The translations under genes and the position numbers were made by a program. From positions 4,417,001 to 4,481,000 of the forward strand of contig NC_015556.1 in the NCBI RefSeq assembly GCF_000213805.1: a stretch of DNA of 64,000 nucleotides. Direction: 5' to 3'. The notes under the pieces are model-generated. The model was given only the letters and a program-made list of their open reading frames with translations, did not search any database and was not told the DNA's origin. This stretch comes from Pseudomonas fulva 12-X (lineage in GTDB: Bacteria; Pseudomonadota; Gammaproteobacteria; Pseudomonadales; Pseudomonadaceae). This document shows, piece after piece, positions 42,703 through 53,015 of this stretch (the first letter of the stretch is position 1; each line of letters starts with the position of its first letter).

Positions 42703-43125
42703 TTACTCGTCAGCGTTGTCGCTGTCGTTGTTGTCGCTGTCATCGCCGTCGTTGGACTCGGCGTTTTCAGGACGTTCACGACGCTCACGGCGCTCACTGC
42801 GGTTTTCTTCGGCCTTGAGCATCTCGGACTGACCGGTAACGGCTTCGTCGCGACGGATGACCAGGTTACGGATCACGGCATCGTTGTAGCGGAAGTTGTC
42901 TTCCAGCTCGGCCAGGGCCTTGCCGCTGCACTCAACGTTCAGCATCACGTAGTGAGCCTTGTGAACGTTGTTGATGGCGTAGGCCAGTTGACGACGGCCC
43001 CAATCTTCCAGACGGTGGATTTTGCCGCCGTCTTCTTCGATCAGCTTGGTGTAACGCTCGACCATGCCGCCGACTTGCTCGCTCTGGTCCGGGTGAACCA
43101 GAAAGATGATTTCGTAATGACGCAT
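42703..43125 (-). CDS. rpsF: 30S ribosomal protein S6
   Basis: Small-subunit protein bS6, 140 residues. It begins [20 protein letters not shown] and has the [20 protein letters not shown] segment. The C-terminal tail is long, first basic ([15 protein letters not shown]) and then very acidic ([16 protein letters not shown]). In E. coli a tail of S6 is modified by glutamate addition by RimK; whether that happens here is unknown. It is the first gene of its operon, and a sigma-70-type promoter is found about 120 bp upstream. Confidence 0.97.
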   Translation of the reverse strand: MRHYEIIFLVHPDQSEQVGGMVERYTKLIEEDGGKIHRLEDWGRRQLAYAINNVHKAHYVMLNVECSGKALAELEDNFRYNDAVIRNLVIRRDEAVTGQSEMLKAEENRSERRERRERPENAESNDGDDSDNNDSDNADE

Positions 43126-43245
43126 GAATGCTCCTTACGGGTTGTAGCCTGCCACGAAATGCGGTCAGGCAAGGAGTGAATGACTCTGTTGGACTTGCTG
43201 TGACGGATGGGCGCGCAAGCGCCTGCCATGACGGCAAGGGGCGAC

Positions 43246-43274
43246 ATTCTAGAGAAGCACCCTGGCGCACGCAA
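43246..43274 (-). promoter_or_regulatory. Sigma-70 type promoter of rpsF operon
   Basis: Read on the minus strand, TTGCGT and TAGAAT are separated by 17 bp, and the -10 box lies about 120 bp upstream of the rpsF ATG. The leader has room for an S6/S18 autoregulatory structure, which I did not resolve. Confidence 0.6.
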
Positions 43275-43301
43275 GGCGATTTGGCGATTTTTTGAACAGC
43301 C

Positions 43302-43326
43302 AATCGCCGGCGTTGTACCGGCGATT
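43302..43326 (-). terminator. Hairpin after rlmB
   Basis: AATCGCCGG (43302-43310) pairs with CCGGCGATT (43318-43326), 3 bp after the rlmB stop. No immediate U-tract is present, so termination efficiency is uncertain. Confidence 0.55.
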
Positions 43327-43329
43327 GTT

Positions 43330-44079
43330 TCAGGCTTTGAGTGCGCGACGCTGACGCAGCGCCTCGAACAGACAGATGCCGGTGGCGACCGACACGTTGA
43401 GACTGCTGACGCTGCCGGCCATGGGCAGCTTGACCAGATAATCGCAGTGCTCGCGGGTCAGGCGGCGCATGCCCTTGCCTTCAGCGCCCATGATCAGCAC
43501 CGTCGGGCCGGTCAGGTCCTGCTGGAACAGCTCCTGCTCGGCTTCACCGGCCGTACCGACGATCCACAGGCCGCGCTGCTGGAGCTTTTCCAGGCTGCGC
43601 GCCAGGTTGGTCACCGCCACCAGCGGGATCACCTCGGCGGCCCCGCAAGCGACCTTGCGCACCACCGGCGTCAGCGTCGCCGACTTGTCCTTGGGCACGA
43701 TCACCGCCAGGGCGCCCGCCGCATCGGCGGTACGCAGGCAGGCACCGAGGTTGTGCGGGTCGGTCACGCCATCGAGCACCAGCAACAGCGGCGGGCCTTC
43801 GCAACGGTCGAGCAACTCCTCGAGCATCGCCTCGCCCCACACCTGGCTCGGGCTGACTTCGGCGACCACGCCCTGATGCACACCTTCGACCCAGGCGTCC
43901 ATCTCGCGACGCTCGCACTGGCCGACGGCGACGCGCGCCTGCCCGGCCAGTTCGAGCAGCGGTTGCACGCGCGGATCACTGCGACCATCGGCCAGCCAGA
44001 TCTGCTTCACCCGCTTGGGGTGATGACGCAGCAGCGCCTCGACGGCATGCACGCCGTATATCTTTTCCAGCTGGCTCAT
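43330..44079 (-). CDS. rlmB: 23S rRNA (guanosine-2'-O-)-methyltransferase RlmB
   Basis: SPOUT methyltransferase that methylates G2251 of 23S rRNA, 249 residues. The N-terminal substrate-binding domain starts MSQLEKIYGVHAVEALLRHH. The SPOUT knot shows DGVTDPHNLGACLRTADAAG, LIMGAEGKGMRRLTREHCD and the closing LPMAGSVSSLNVSVATGICLF. The start overlaps the rnr stop by 4 bp, so RNase R and RlmB are translated together, the usual order in proteobacteria. Confidence 0.95.
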   Translation of the reverse strand: MSQLEKIYGVHAVEALLRHHPKRVKQIWLADGRSDPRVQPLLELAGQARVAVGQCERREMDAWVEGVHQGVVAEVSPSQVWGEAMLEELLDRCEGPPLLLVLDGVTDPHNLGACLRTADAAGALAVIVPKDKSATLTPVVRKVACGAAEVIPLVAVTNLARSLEKLQQRGLWIVGTAGEAEQELFQQDLTGPTVLIMGAEGKGMRRLTREHCDYLVKLPMAGSVSSLNVSVATGICLFEALRQRRALKA

Positions 44080-46568
44080 GACTTGGCCTTGCCTTTCGAC
44101 GGGCCCTTGCGATGGCGACTAGGCTTGCCGCCCTTGTCGGTCGCCTTGCCACCTTTCTTGCCGGAAGTCTTGGACTCGGCGAGCAGCGCCTTCTTCACGT
44201 CACGGCTTTTCTGCACATCGGTGTTACCAGCCGGCGCATTGCGCGAACCCCGGCCACCGCGGCTGTCGCTACCGGTTTCGCGGCGTTTGCGACCAGCAGG
44301 GGCCTGCTCGACCCCTTGAGCCATTTCGAAATCGATCTTGCGCTCGTCCAGATCGACGCGCATCACGGTCACCGACACGCTGTCGCCAAGGCGGTAGCTG
44401 CGCCCGCTGCGCTCACCGGCCAGGCGGTGATGCACCGGGTCGAAGTGGTAGTAGTCCGCCGGCAGTGCGGTGACGTGCACCAGACCTTCGACATAGATGT
44501 CCTTGAGCTCGACGAACAGGCCGAAACCGGTCACGGCGGTGATCACGCCCGGGAAGGTTTCACCGACGCGGTCTTTCATGAACTCGCACTTGAGCCAGTT
44601 GACCACGTCGCGGGTCGCTTCGTCGGCACGCCGCTCGGACATCGAGCACTGCTCGCCGAGCTGCTCGAGCATCGGCTCGTCGTACGGATAGATGCGCGCC
44701 TTGGGCATGCTCACGGCACCGGCACGCTCGACGTGCGGCGTGTCCTGCTTGGAGCGAATCACGCTGCGGATCGCGCGATGGATCAGCAGATCCGGATAGC
44801 GGCGAATCGGCGAGGTGAAGTGCGCGTAGGCGTCGTAATTGAGACCGAAGTGCCCCTGATTGTCAGCGCTGTACACCGCCTGGCTGAGCGAGCGCAGCAT
44901 TACGGTCTGGATCAGGTGGTAATCCTCGCGACCGCGGATGCTTTCCAGCAAGGCCTGATAATCCTTGGGCGAAGGGCCGTCCTTGGACTTGCCGCGGTGC
45001 AGGGACAGCCCCAGCTCGCCGAGGAAGGCCTTGAGTTTTTCCAGGCGCTCCGGCGGCGGGCCGTCATGCACGCGGTACAGCGCCGGAATGCCGTGTTTCT
45101 GCATGAAGGCAGCGGTGGCCACGTTGGCGGCCAGCATGCATTCCTCGATCAGCTTGTGGGCATCGTTGCGCTGGGTCGGGCGGATCTCCGCGATCTTGCG
45201 GCCCGAGCCGAAGATGATGCGGGTTTCCTGGGTTTCGAAGTCGATGGCGCCGCGCTCGTGGCGAGCGGTGAGCAGCACCTGATAGAGCGAATAAAGCTGC
45301 TTGAGGTGCGGCAGCACGTCCTTGTACTCGCTGCGTAGGGCCTTGCCTTCGCTGCTCTTGGGCTGCTCGAGCATGGCGCTGACCTTGTTGTAGGTCAGGC
45401 GCGCATGGGAGTGGATCACCGCCTCGTAGAACTTGTAGTCGGTCATCTTGCCGGTCTTGGAGATCGAGATCTCGCAGACCATCGCCAGGCGATCGACCTT
45501 GGGGTTCAGCGAGCACAGGCCGTTGGACAGTTCTTCCGGCAGCATCGGGATGACTCGCTCCGGGAAGTACACCGAGTTGCCACGCACCTGAGCTTCGGCG
45601 TCCAGCGCCGAGCCGACCTTCACGTAATGGGAAACGTCGGCGATGGCTACATAAAGCTTCCAGCCACCGGAGAACAGGCGCCAGTTGCTGCCACTCTTCT
45701 CGCAGTAAACCGCATCGTCGAAATCGCGGGCATCTTCGCCGTCGATGGTGACGAAGGGGATGTGGCGCATGTCGACGCGGTTTTCCTTGTCCTTCTCCTC
45801 GACCTCGGGCTTGAGCTTGCGGGCTTCCTTGAGTACCGCCTCGGGCCAGACGTGGGGAATGTCGTAGCTGCGCAGCGCCACGTCGATTTCCATGCCCGGC
45901 GCCATGTAGTTGCCGACCACTTCGGTCACGTCGCCCTGGGGCTGGAAGCGCGGCGTCGGCCAGTGGGTGATCGTCACTTCGACGAACTGGCCCTGTTTGG
46001 CGCCGCCGTTACGGCCGGCGGTGACCAGCACTTCCTGCTGGATCTTCGGGTTATCGGGAATCACGAAGCCGATGCCGCTCTCTTCGTAATAACGACCGAC
46101 GATGGTCTGATGACCACGGGAAATCACTTCGACGATGGCGCCTTCGCGGCGACCGCGACGGTCGAAACCGGAAACCCGCGCCAGCGCGCGGTCGCCATCG
46201 AATACCAGGCGCATCTGCGCTGGGCTGAGGAACAGGTCATCGCTGCCGTCATCGGGCACCAGGAAGCCGAAGCCGTCGCGGTGACCACTGACGCGGCCGA
46301 GGATCAGGTCCAGCTTGTCCACCGGCGCATAAGTGCCGCGGCGGGTGTAGATCAGTTGGCCGTCGCGCTCCATGGCGCGCAGTCGGCGGCGCAGGGCTTC
46401 GATCTGCTCGTCGGTGGTCAGCCCGAACTCTTCGAGCAGCTCCTCACGACTGGCGGGCGAGCCGCGATCAGCCAGCTGCTGAAGAATCAGCTCGCGGCTG
46501 GGAATGGGGTTGTCATATTTTTCCGCTTCTCGGGCGGCCTCGGGATCGAGGGATTGCCAATCGGCCAT
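44076..46568 (-). CDS. rnr: Ribonuclease R
   Basis: Processive 3'-5' exoribonuclease that degrades structured RNA, 830 residues. An N-terminal helix-turn-helix (LADRGSPASREELLEEFG) is followed by cold-shock OB domains, the RNB catalytic domain with TIDGEDARDFDDAVYC (metal-binding aspartates near residue 280) and an S1 domain (FPGVITAVTGFGLFVELKDI). A Lys/Gly-rich basic tail ends the protein. ATG 46568 is the first start. It leads the rnr-rlmB operon and is divergent from the tRNA-Leu genes across about 200 bp. Confidence 0.96.
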   Translation of the reverse strand: MADWQSLDPEAAREAEKYDNPIPSRELILQQLADRGSPASREELLEEFGLTTDEQIEALRRRLRAMERDGQLIYTRRGTYAPVDKLDLILGRVSGHRDGFGFLVPDDGSDDLFLSPAQMRLVFDGDRALARVSGFDRRGRREGAIVEVISRGHQTIVGRYYEESGIGFVIPDNPKIQQEVLVTAGRNGGAKQGQFVEVTITHWPTPRFQPQGDVTEVVGNYMAPGMEIDVALRSYDIPHVWPEAVLKEARKLKPEVEEKDKENRVDMRHIPFVTIDGEDARDFDDAVYCEKSGSNWRLFSGGWKLYVAIADVSHYVKVGSALDAEAQVRGNSVYFPERVIPMLPEELSNGLCSLNPKVDRLAMVCEISISKTGKMTDYKFYEAVIHSHARLTYNKVSAMLEQPKSSEGKALRSEYKDVLPHLKQLYSLYQVLLTARHERGAIDFETQETRIIFGSGRKIAEIRPTQRNDAHKLIEECMLAANVATAAFMQKHGIPALYRVHDGPPPERLEKLKAFLGELGLSLHRGKSKDGPSPKDYQALLESIRGREDYHLIQTVMLRSLSQAVYSADNQGHFGLNYDAYAHFTSPIRRYPDLLIHRAIRSVIRSKQDTPHVERAGAVSMPKARIYPYDEPMLEQLGEQCSMSERRADEATRDVVNWLKCEFMKDRVGETFPGVITAVTGFGLFVELKDIYVEGLVHVTALPADYYHFDPVHHRLAGERSGRSYRLGDSVSVTVMRVDLDERKIDFEMAQGVEQAPAGRKRRETGSDSRGGRGSRNAPAGNTDVQKSRDVKKALLAESKTSGKKGGKATDKGGKPSRHRKGPSKGKAKS

Positions 46569-46678
46569 TAGAAACTGTTCACCTTATCTATAGAGTCGGT
46601 TTTTGCCATGTGCGTATTGAAGCGCGAAAGCGCCCTCCGGGTCAGCTTTCAGCGCGAATAATTTTTCGACGTCAGGGG

Positions 46679-46707
46679 TTTACAAGGTAAAAGCGCGACC
46701 GTATAGT
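46679..46707 (+). promoter_or_regulatory. Promoter of the tRNA-Leu pair
   Basis: TTTACA (46679-46684) and TATAGT (46702-46707) are spaced by 17 bp, followed by a GC-rich discriminator (TCGCGCCC), the pattern of a stringently controlled stable-RNA promoter. It lies 64 bp before the first tRNA. Confidence 0.75.
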
Positions 46708-46770
46708 TCGCGCCCACAGCGTCGAGCAGACGTTGTAACACGAAGCAGATGAGCAATCATCAGTTTCAGT

Positions 46771-46857
46771 GCCCAGGTGGCGGAATTGGTAGACGCGCTG
46801 GTTTCAGGTATCAGTGATCGCAAGATCGTGGAAGTTCGAGTCTTCTCCTGGGCACCA
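46771..46857 (+). tRNA. tRNA-Leu (anticodon CAG), copy 1
   Basis: An 87-nt class II tRNA with encoded CCA. The acceptor arms GCCCAGG and TCCTGGGC pair, the D arm contains GGTAGACGC, the anticodon loop is TTCAGGT (CAG, reads CUG), the long variable arm is TGATCGCAAGATCGT, and the T loop contains TTCGAGT. CUG is a very frequent leucine codon in this GC-rich genome. Confidence 0.97.
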
Positions 46858-46940
46858 AATTTCGTGAAGCAGCTTGATAACCTGCTTTGCAAATAACGGA
46901 CGTGATGATCCGTGTCGGTGACGACGAACATTACTGCAGT

Positions 46941-47027
46941 GCCCAGGTGGCGGAATTGGTAGACGCGCTGGTTTCAGGTATCAGTGATCGCAAGATCGTG
47001 GAAGTTCGAGTCTTCTCCTGGGCACCA
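46941..47027 (+). tRNA. tRNA-Leu (anticodon CAG), copy 2
   Basis: Identical to the first copy over the whole tRNA and a few flanking bases (CAGT before, AATT after), 170 bp downstream of it. Both are probably processed from one transcript that ends at the hairpin right after this copy. Confidence 0.97.
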
Positions 47028-47032
47028 AATTC

Positions 47033-47061
47033 AAAAAACCGAGCCAATGGCTCGGTTTTTT
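47033..47061 (+). terminator. Rho-independent terminator after tRNA-Leu pair
   Basis: AAAAAACCGAGCC (47033-47045) pairs perfectly with GGCTCGGTTTTTT (47049-47061), loop AAT, ending in a T-run. This is a textbook terminator. Confidence 0.93.
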
Positions 47062-47120
47062 ATTGCCTGTAGAAAAGTGGCTGGCAAGGCCTGGCAGTCA
47101 CCAGGCCCGCGCCACCCTCC

Positions 47121-49055
47121 TCATACCTTGAACTGACCCAGGCTGCCCTTGAGCTGCCCCGCCAGGCCATCGAGCACGCGACCGCTATTGGCTGTCGCCG
47201 CCACCGCCTCCGCTGCACGCTGCGCCTCGGCATGGATCACCTCGACCCGACCACGTACCGCATCGGCACCCTCGGCCTGATGCGCTGCCGCCTGAGTAGC
47301 GGCATTGATAGCGCCGTGCACATCCTCGACCGAGCGCTGCACCACCTGCTGGATCCGCGCACTTTCACGCAGCGCCGCCAAGCCCTGATCCGCCTGCTGC
47401 CCAGCCTGACCGATTGCCCCGACCGCTTCACGAGCGCCCTGCTGCAGGGCGACGATATGCGACTGGATATCGCCGGTCGATTGCTGGGTCTTGCTGGCCA
47501 GAGCGCGCACTTCATCGGCCACCACGGCAAAGCCACGGCCGCTCTCGCCGGCCCGCGCCGCCTCGATGGCCGCGTTAAGGGCAAGGAGGTTGGTCTGCTC
47601 GGCAATCGAACGGATCACCGTAAGCACTACCTCGATCTGCTCGCTCTGCTTGGCCAACCGCTCGATGACTGCCGAGCCCGCCTCGACCCGCTGCACCAGC
47701 TCTTCGATGGAGCCACCGACCCGATTGGCGATGGCCGTGTTTTCCTGAGTAGACTGGCGAATCGCTTCGACCCGCTGCAGGGCCTCCTGCATGGCGCGAC
47801 TTTCGGCCTGGGCCTCGTCGGCCATCGCTGCCAGCGCCTGCAGGCTGGCCGCCACTTCGTCACGCTGACGCTCGGCTGCCCGCTCGGCCGCGACACTACG
47901 AGCACTCAGCGCGGTGATTTCCTGACCGGTACGCACCGCCACCTCGCCAGCCTCACGCACGATGGGCTGCAGCTTGGCGACAAACCGGTTGACGGCCGAG
48001 GCCATCTCGCCGACCTCGTCACGGCTGTCGATTTCGATCCGGCGGGTCAGGTCGCCCTCCCCGGCGGCCAGATCATCCAGCGCCGCGATCAGAGTGCGCA
48101 GGCGCACCACGACACGACGCCCCAACACGATCGCCAGCGCCAGCAACACCCCGAGACCAACCACAGCCAGACCAACCCCGATGCGCCAGCGCAGATTGGA
48201 GGCAGCCGTGTCGACTGCTGCACCGGTGTTGGTCGCCATGCTCTGGGCCGCCTGCTGCGCCGAGGCCAGACGCTCCGATAGCGCCTTGGCACTGTCCGTG
48301 GAGGCGCCGGCCAGGCTGTCGGCCACCAGCTGGCCGCCGCTGGCCAGCAAGGCCTCGAAACGCTTGTCGACCGCCTGCAGCTCGGCCTCGATGGCGGAAG
48401 TGGAAACCCCCATCAGCACCTTGCCGATTTCCACATCGTTAGGGCTGATGCTGGCTTCGACGAAATACACGCCCGGGTCGGTCTTGGCCGCATTGATTAC
48501 CTTATCCAGCGCCCGCTCGCCCGCCCCGGTGTCGAGCATGTGCTGAATCTGCTCATTCTGGCGGTTGAGGTAACGGGTCAGGTGGTTACCCTCGGCATCG
48601 TCGTAGATCACGAACAGCACGTTGGGGTTGCGCTGCGCACGGCGGGCGAATTCCGACAGCGCGGGAATATCGGAATCCCACATGGCCCGCGGCGCCACGG
48701 CGGCGAGCAACTGCGCCAGATCATTGGCGGAATCGCGCAGACTGCGCTCGAGACTGGCGCGAATCTGCACCCGCTCTTCACTGAGACGACTCGACAGCCC
48801 GGCCGACAGACTCTCACGGGTACGTACCGAAAGCCCGCCCAGGCTAGCCGACACGTCCTTGTTGGCCTGCTCCAACTCGGTCGCCAGACGCTGGGAATCG
48901 CTGCCCAGCTGATGCTCAAGATCGGTCACCAGACCATCTACGGTGCTGCGCGTCAGTGCCAGCACCAGCACCACCTGGATGAACAGCGCCACGCCCAGCG
49001 CGATGAACACGGGCAGCAACAGGCGACTACGCAACAGCGAAAAGACAGCGATCAC
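47121..49055 (-). CDS. Methyl-accepting chemotaxis protein, uncharacterised sensor domain
   Basis: Chemoreceptor of 644 residues. GTG 49055 is chosen as start because GGAGGA lies 7 bases upstream and the membrane helix [20 protein letters not shown] follows; an in-frame codon at 49088 is the alternative. The periplasmic part (about 30-275) is mostly helical with [20 protein letters not shown] and [19 protein letters not shown], suggesting a PDC-like core inside helices. A second helix ([18 protein letters not shown]), HAMP and a signalling domain with [20 protein letters not shown] follow. The ligand is unknown. It lies downstream of purA behind a terminator. Confidence 0.9.
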   Translation of the reverse strand: MIAVFSLLRSRLLLPVFIALGVALFIQVVLVLALTRSTVDGLVTDLEHQLGSDSQRLATELEQANKDVSASLGGLSVRTRESLSAGLSSRLSEERVQIRASLERSLRDSANDLAQLLAAVAPRAMWDSDIPALSEFARRAQRNPNVLFVIYDDAEGNHLTRYLNRQNEQIQHMLDTGAGERALDKVINAAKTDPGVYFVEASISPNDVEIGKVLMGVSTSAIEAELQAVDKRFEALLASGGQLVADSLAGASTDSAKALSERLASAQQAAQSMATNTGAAVDTAASNLRWRIGVGLAVVGLGVLLALAIVLGRRVVVRLRTLIAALDDLAAGEGDLTRRIEIDSRDEVGEMASAVNRFVAKLQPIVREAGEVAVRTGQEITALSARSVAAERAAERQRDEVAASLQALAAMADEAQAESRAMQEALQRVEAIRQSTQENTAIANRVGGSIEELVQRVEAGSAVIERLAKQSEQIEVVLTVIRSIAEQTNLLALNAAIEAARAGESGRGFAVVADEVRALASKTQQSTGDIQSHIVALQQGAREAVGAIGQAGQQADQGLAALRESARIQQVVQRSVEDVHGAINAATQAAAHQAEGADAVRGRVEVIHAEAQRAAEAVAATANSGRVLDGLAGQLKGSLGQFKV

Positions 49056-49171
49056 GGGCAAATCCTCCGACCGCCAGAGGAGCGGCAACTTCAGGGTAGG
49101 AGCAAGTCAAAGCAAGGCGCGTGCCGAATAGCGGCACATCGCCAGATTGCACCCGGGCCTCGCGCCTCGTC

Positions 49172-49210
49172 AAACGAAAACGGGCCGCCCAAGGGCGACC
49201 CGTTTCGTTT
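49172..49210 (-). terminator. Terminator after purA
   Basis: On the minus strand AAACGAAACGGGTCGCCC pairs with GGGCGGCCCGTTTTCGTTT with one mismatch, ending T-rich. It separates purA from the downstream chemoreceptor. Confidence 0.75.
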
Positions 49211-49244
49211 ACCGACCTACGGCTCCTTCAGGAGCCTCTACCAC

Positions 49245-50615
<1,371 letters not shown>

Positions 50616-51800
50616 TCAGTCCAGCGCCAGCACCTGCCAGCGACCCTCATGCAATACCAGTTGGCGATCGCAGTGCGCCTGCACCGCCTCGCTCAATTGC
50701 TGCCCCGGCAGCGCCTGCACCACGCGCTCGCCGTCGGCGCGCAAGCGGCGCACCGCCTGCCACAGATAGACGTCGTGGCTGTCCGGCGCCCAGATGCCTG
50801 CCGGCTCTTCGCCGAGCGGCATGCGGCCGAGCGTCACCAGGGTCTTCAGGTCGGTGGAGAAGCCGGTAGCCGGACGGGCGCGGCCGAAGTCGGCGCCGAT
50901 GTCGTCATAGCGCCCGCCCTGGGCGATCGCCTGCCCCACGGCCGGCACGAACGCGGCGAACACCACGCCGGTGTGATAGTGGTAACCGCGCAGCTCGCCG
51001 AGATCGAAATACAGCGGTAGCTCCGGGTAACGCAGCTCCAGCGCATCGGCGATGGCCACTAGCTCGTCGAGAGCGGCATGCACGTCGTCCGGCGCATCGA
51101 CCAGGCAGGCCTGGGCCAGATCCAGCACGTCGCGGCTGCCGCACAGCTCGGCCAGGGCGCGCAGCATGCGGCGCAGCGAGTCCGGCAGCGCTTCGGTGAG
51201 CGCATCGATCTCGTCCATGGCCTTGCGCTGCAGCGCATCGAATAGCTGCTGCTCGGCTTCGCCGGAGAGCTCGGCGGCACGCACCAGGCCGCGGTAGATA
51301 CCGACGTGGCCCAGGTCCATGTGCACGTCCGGTACCTCGGCCAGCTCAAGGGTATCGACCAGCAGGCTGATCACCTCAACATCGCTGGCCGGACTGGCGT
51401 CGCCGTACAGTTCCGCGCCCAACTGGATCGGGCTGCGCGAAGTGGTCAGCGCCCGCGGCTGCGCATGCAGCACGCTGCCGGCGTAGCACAGGCGGCTCGG
51501 CCCTTCACGGCGCAGGGTATGCGCATCGATGCGCGCGACCTGCGGGGTGATGTCGGCACGGAAACCCATTTGCCGGCCAGACAGCGGATCGGTCACCTTG
51601 AAGGTACGCAGATCCAGATCCTGGCCCGCGCCGGTGAGGAGCGACTCCAGGTACTCGATGTGGGGAGTGACCACGAATTCATAGCCCCAGCGCTGGAAAA
51701 GATCCAGCACCTGGCGACGCGCGATTTCGATGCGCGCCGCTTCCGGGGGCAATACTTCTTCGATCCCATCTGGCAGCAGCCAGCGGTCTACCGTTGCCAT
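50616..51800 (-). CDS. hisZ: ATP phosphoribosyltransferase regulatory subunit HisZ
   Basis: Histidyl-tRNA synthetase paralog that forms the regulatory subunit of short-form ATP phosphoribosyltransferase (HisG-S). The 394 residues start [20 protein letters not shown]. The HisRS-like catalytic fold has motif 2-type [15 protein letters not shown] and [10 protein letters not shown], without an anticodon-binding domain. ATG 51800 has AGAGGGA upstream; the frame is open to 52055 but the extra 85 codons contain a terminator and no family sequence. hisG is not in this window. Confidence 0.94.
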   Translation of the reverse strand: MATVDRWLLPDGIEEVLPPEAARIEIARRQVLDLFQRWGYEFVVTPHIEYLESLLTGAGQDLDLRTFKVTDPLSGRQMGFRADITPQVARIDAHTLRREGPSRLCYAGSVLHAQPRALTTSRSPIQLGAELYGDASPASDVEVISLLVDTLELAEVPDVHMDLGHVGIYRGLVRAAELSGEAEQQLFDALQRKAMDEIDALTEALPDSLRRMLRALAELCGSRDVLDLAQACLVDAPDDVHAALDELVAIADALELRYPELPLYFDLGELRGYHYHTGVVFAAFVPAVGQAIAQGGRYDDIGADFGRARPATGFSTDLKTLVTLGRMPLGEEPAGIWAPDSHDVYLWQAVRRLRADGERVVQALPGQQLSEAVQAHCDRQLVLHEGRWQVLALD

Positions 51801-52020
51801 TTCGCCATTTCCCTCTTGATACGGGCGGCACAAGCCTTCAGTGAAGCGGATGGGAAGCCGAGCGCGGCAACAGGCCGGTCGACTCCAGGAACGGGCATCG
51901 AGACGATCAGAGATTTGATTGCACGAAGCCCCCACGCCAGCGGCGCGGAAAGGGGCAAGGTCAGGGACCTTGAAAGACAGAACGTAACGCTCAGTTCGTG
52001 CCGCATGATTCCCACAGGCG

Positions 52021-52045
52021 TAAAAAAGCCGGGATTTTCCCGGCT
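52021..52045 (-). terminator. Terminator of the hfl operon
   Basis: On the minus strand AGCCGGGA, loop AAA, TCCCGGCT is followed by TTTTT. It ends the long amiB-mutL-miaA-hfq-hflX-hflK-hflC transcription unit. Confidence 0.88.
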
Positions 52046-52066
52046 GCCGCATCATACCACGTCGAA

Positions 52067-52142
52067 AGCCTCAAGCCGCAAGCTTCACACGACAAGCGAG
52101 CACGGGGCTCGGCTTGCGGCGTCTGGCTTGCGGCTCGGAGCC
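52067..52142. repeat. CAAGCCGCAAGC-type inverted repeat
   Basis: CAAGCCGCAAGCTT near 52072 is mirrored by GGCTTGCGGC twice (near 52111 and 52125). It is related to the repeat between urtD and urtE. Confidence 0.6.
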
Positions 52143-52145
52143 TCG

Positions 52146-53015
52146 TTATGGCTTGGACTTCTCCAGGTAACGGAAGAAATCGCTGCTCGGATCCAGCACC
52201 AGCACGTCACGCTTGTCGGAGAAGCTCTCGCGATAGGCGTTCAGGCTGCGATAGAAGGCGTAGAACTCCTGATCCTGGCCATAGGCCTTGGAGTAGATGG
52301 CCGCGGCCTGGGCATCACCCTCACCGCGCAGCTCCTCGGCCTGGCGATACGCCTCGGCGAGAATCACGCGCTGCTGACGATCGGCGTCGGCGCGAATACC
52401 TTCTGCCAGCTCCTTACCCTTGGCGCGGTGCTCACGGGCCTCGCGCTCACGCTCCGAACTCATGCGGTCGAAGACGCTGCGGTTGACTTCCTTGGGCAGG
52501 TCGATGGCCTTGACGCGAACGTCCACCACCTCGATACCCAGCTCACGCTGCGCCGCGCGGTTGAGCGAGGCGGTGACGTCAGCCATCAGCGCATCACGCT
52601 CGCCGGACACCGACTCGTGCAGAGTGCGCTTACCGAACTGGTCACGCAGCGAGGCCTCGAGACGACGCGACAGACGCTCGTCGGCGATCTGCTTCACGCC
52701 CGAAGTCGCGGTGTAGTAACGCTCGGCGTCCTGCACGCGCCATTTGGCATAAGCATCGACCATCAGCGCTTTCTTTTCGAGCGTCAGGAAGCGCGAGTTG
52801 ACGGTATCCAGGGTCAGCAGGCGGGCATCGAACTTGCGCACTTGGTTGACGTACGGAATCTTCATGTGAAGCCCCGGCTGCACGTCCGCCTCGACGATAC
52901 GACCGAACTGCAGCAATACCGCCCGCTCGGTCTGCGCCACGATGTAGAAGCTGCTCCAGGCCACCAGGGCCAGCACCACGCCCGCGATCAGGGTCACCAG
53001 TGATTTATTGCTCAT
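52146..53015 (-). CDS. hflC: FtsH protease modulator HflC
   Basis: SPFH/prohibitin-family membrane protein of 289 residues that forms the HflKC complex around FtsH. A single N-terminal helix (LVTLIAGVVLALVAWSSFYI) precedes the SPFH domain (ERAVLLQFGRIVEADVQPGL) and a coiled-coil region (AKGKELAEGIRADADRQQRV). It is immediately after hflK; stop and start share one base (TGATG), which implies strict coupling. A terminator follows. Confidence 0.96.
   Translation of the reverse strand: MSNKSLVTLIAGVVLALVAWSSFYIVAQTERAVLLQFGRIVEADVQPGLHMKIPYVNQVRKFDARLLTLDTVNSRFLTLEKKALMVDAYAKWRVQDAERYYTATSGVKQIADERLSRRLEASLRDQFGKRTLHESVSGERDALMADVTASLNRAAQRELGIEVVDVRVKAIDLPKEVNRSVFDRMSSEREREAREHRAKGKELAEGIRADADRQQRVILAEAYRQAEELRGEGDAQAAAIYSKAYGQDQEFYAFYRSLNAYRESFSDKRDVLVLDPSSDFFRYLEKSKP

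Larger units (their letters stand above)
51801..52145. other. hflC-hisZ intergenic region (345 bp)
   Basis: No gene is supported here. It holds the hflC terminator (52021-52045), a CAAGCCGCAAGC inverted repeat (52067-52142) and the hisZ leader. A short DUF2065 gene occupies this position in other pseudomonads but is not found here. Confidence 0.6.

Noticed and set aside
46887..47072. Short plus-strand open frame through the second tRNA-Leu
   Set aside because: It overlaps the tRNA and its terminator and is not protein coding.
51801..52055. N-terminal extension of HisZ
   Set aside because: The extra codons run through the hfl terminator and are not family-like; ATG 51800 has a good ribosome site.
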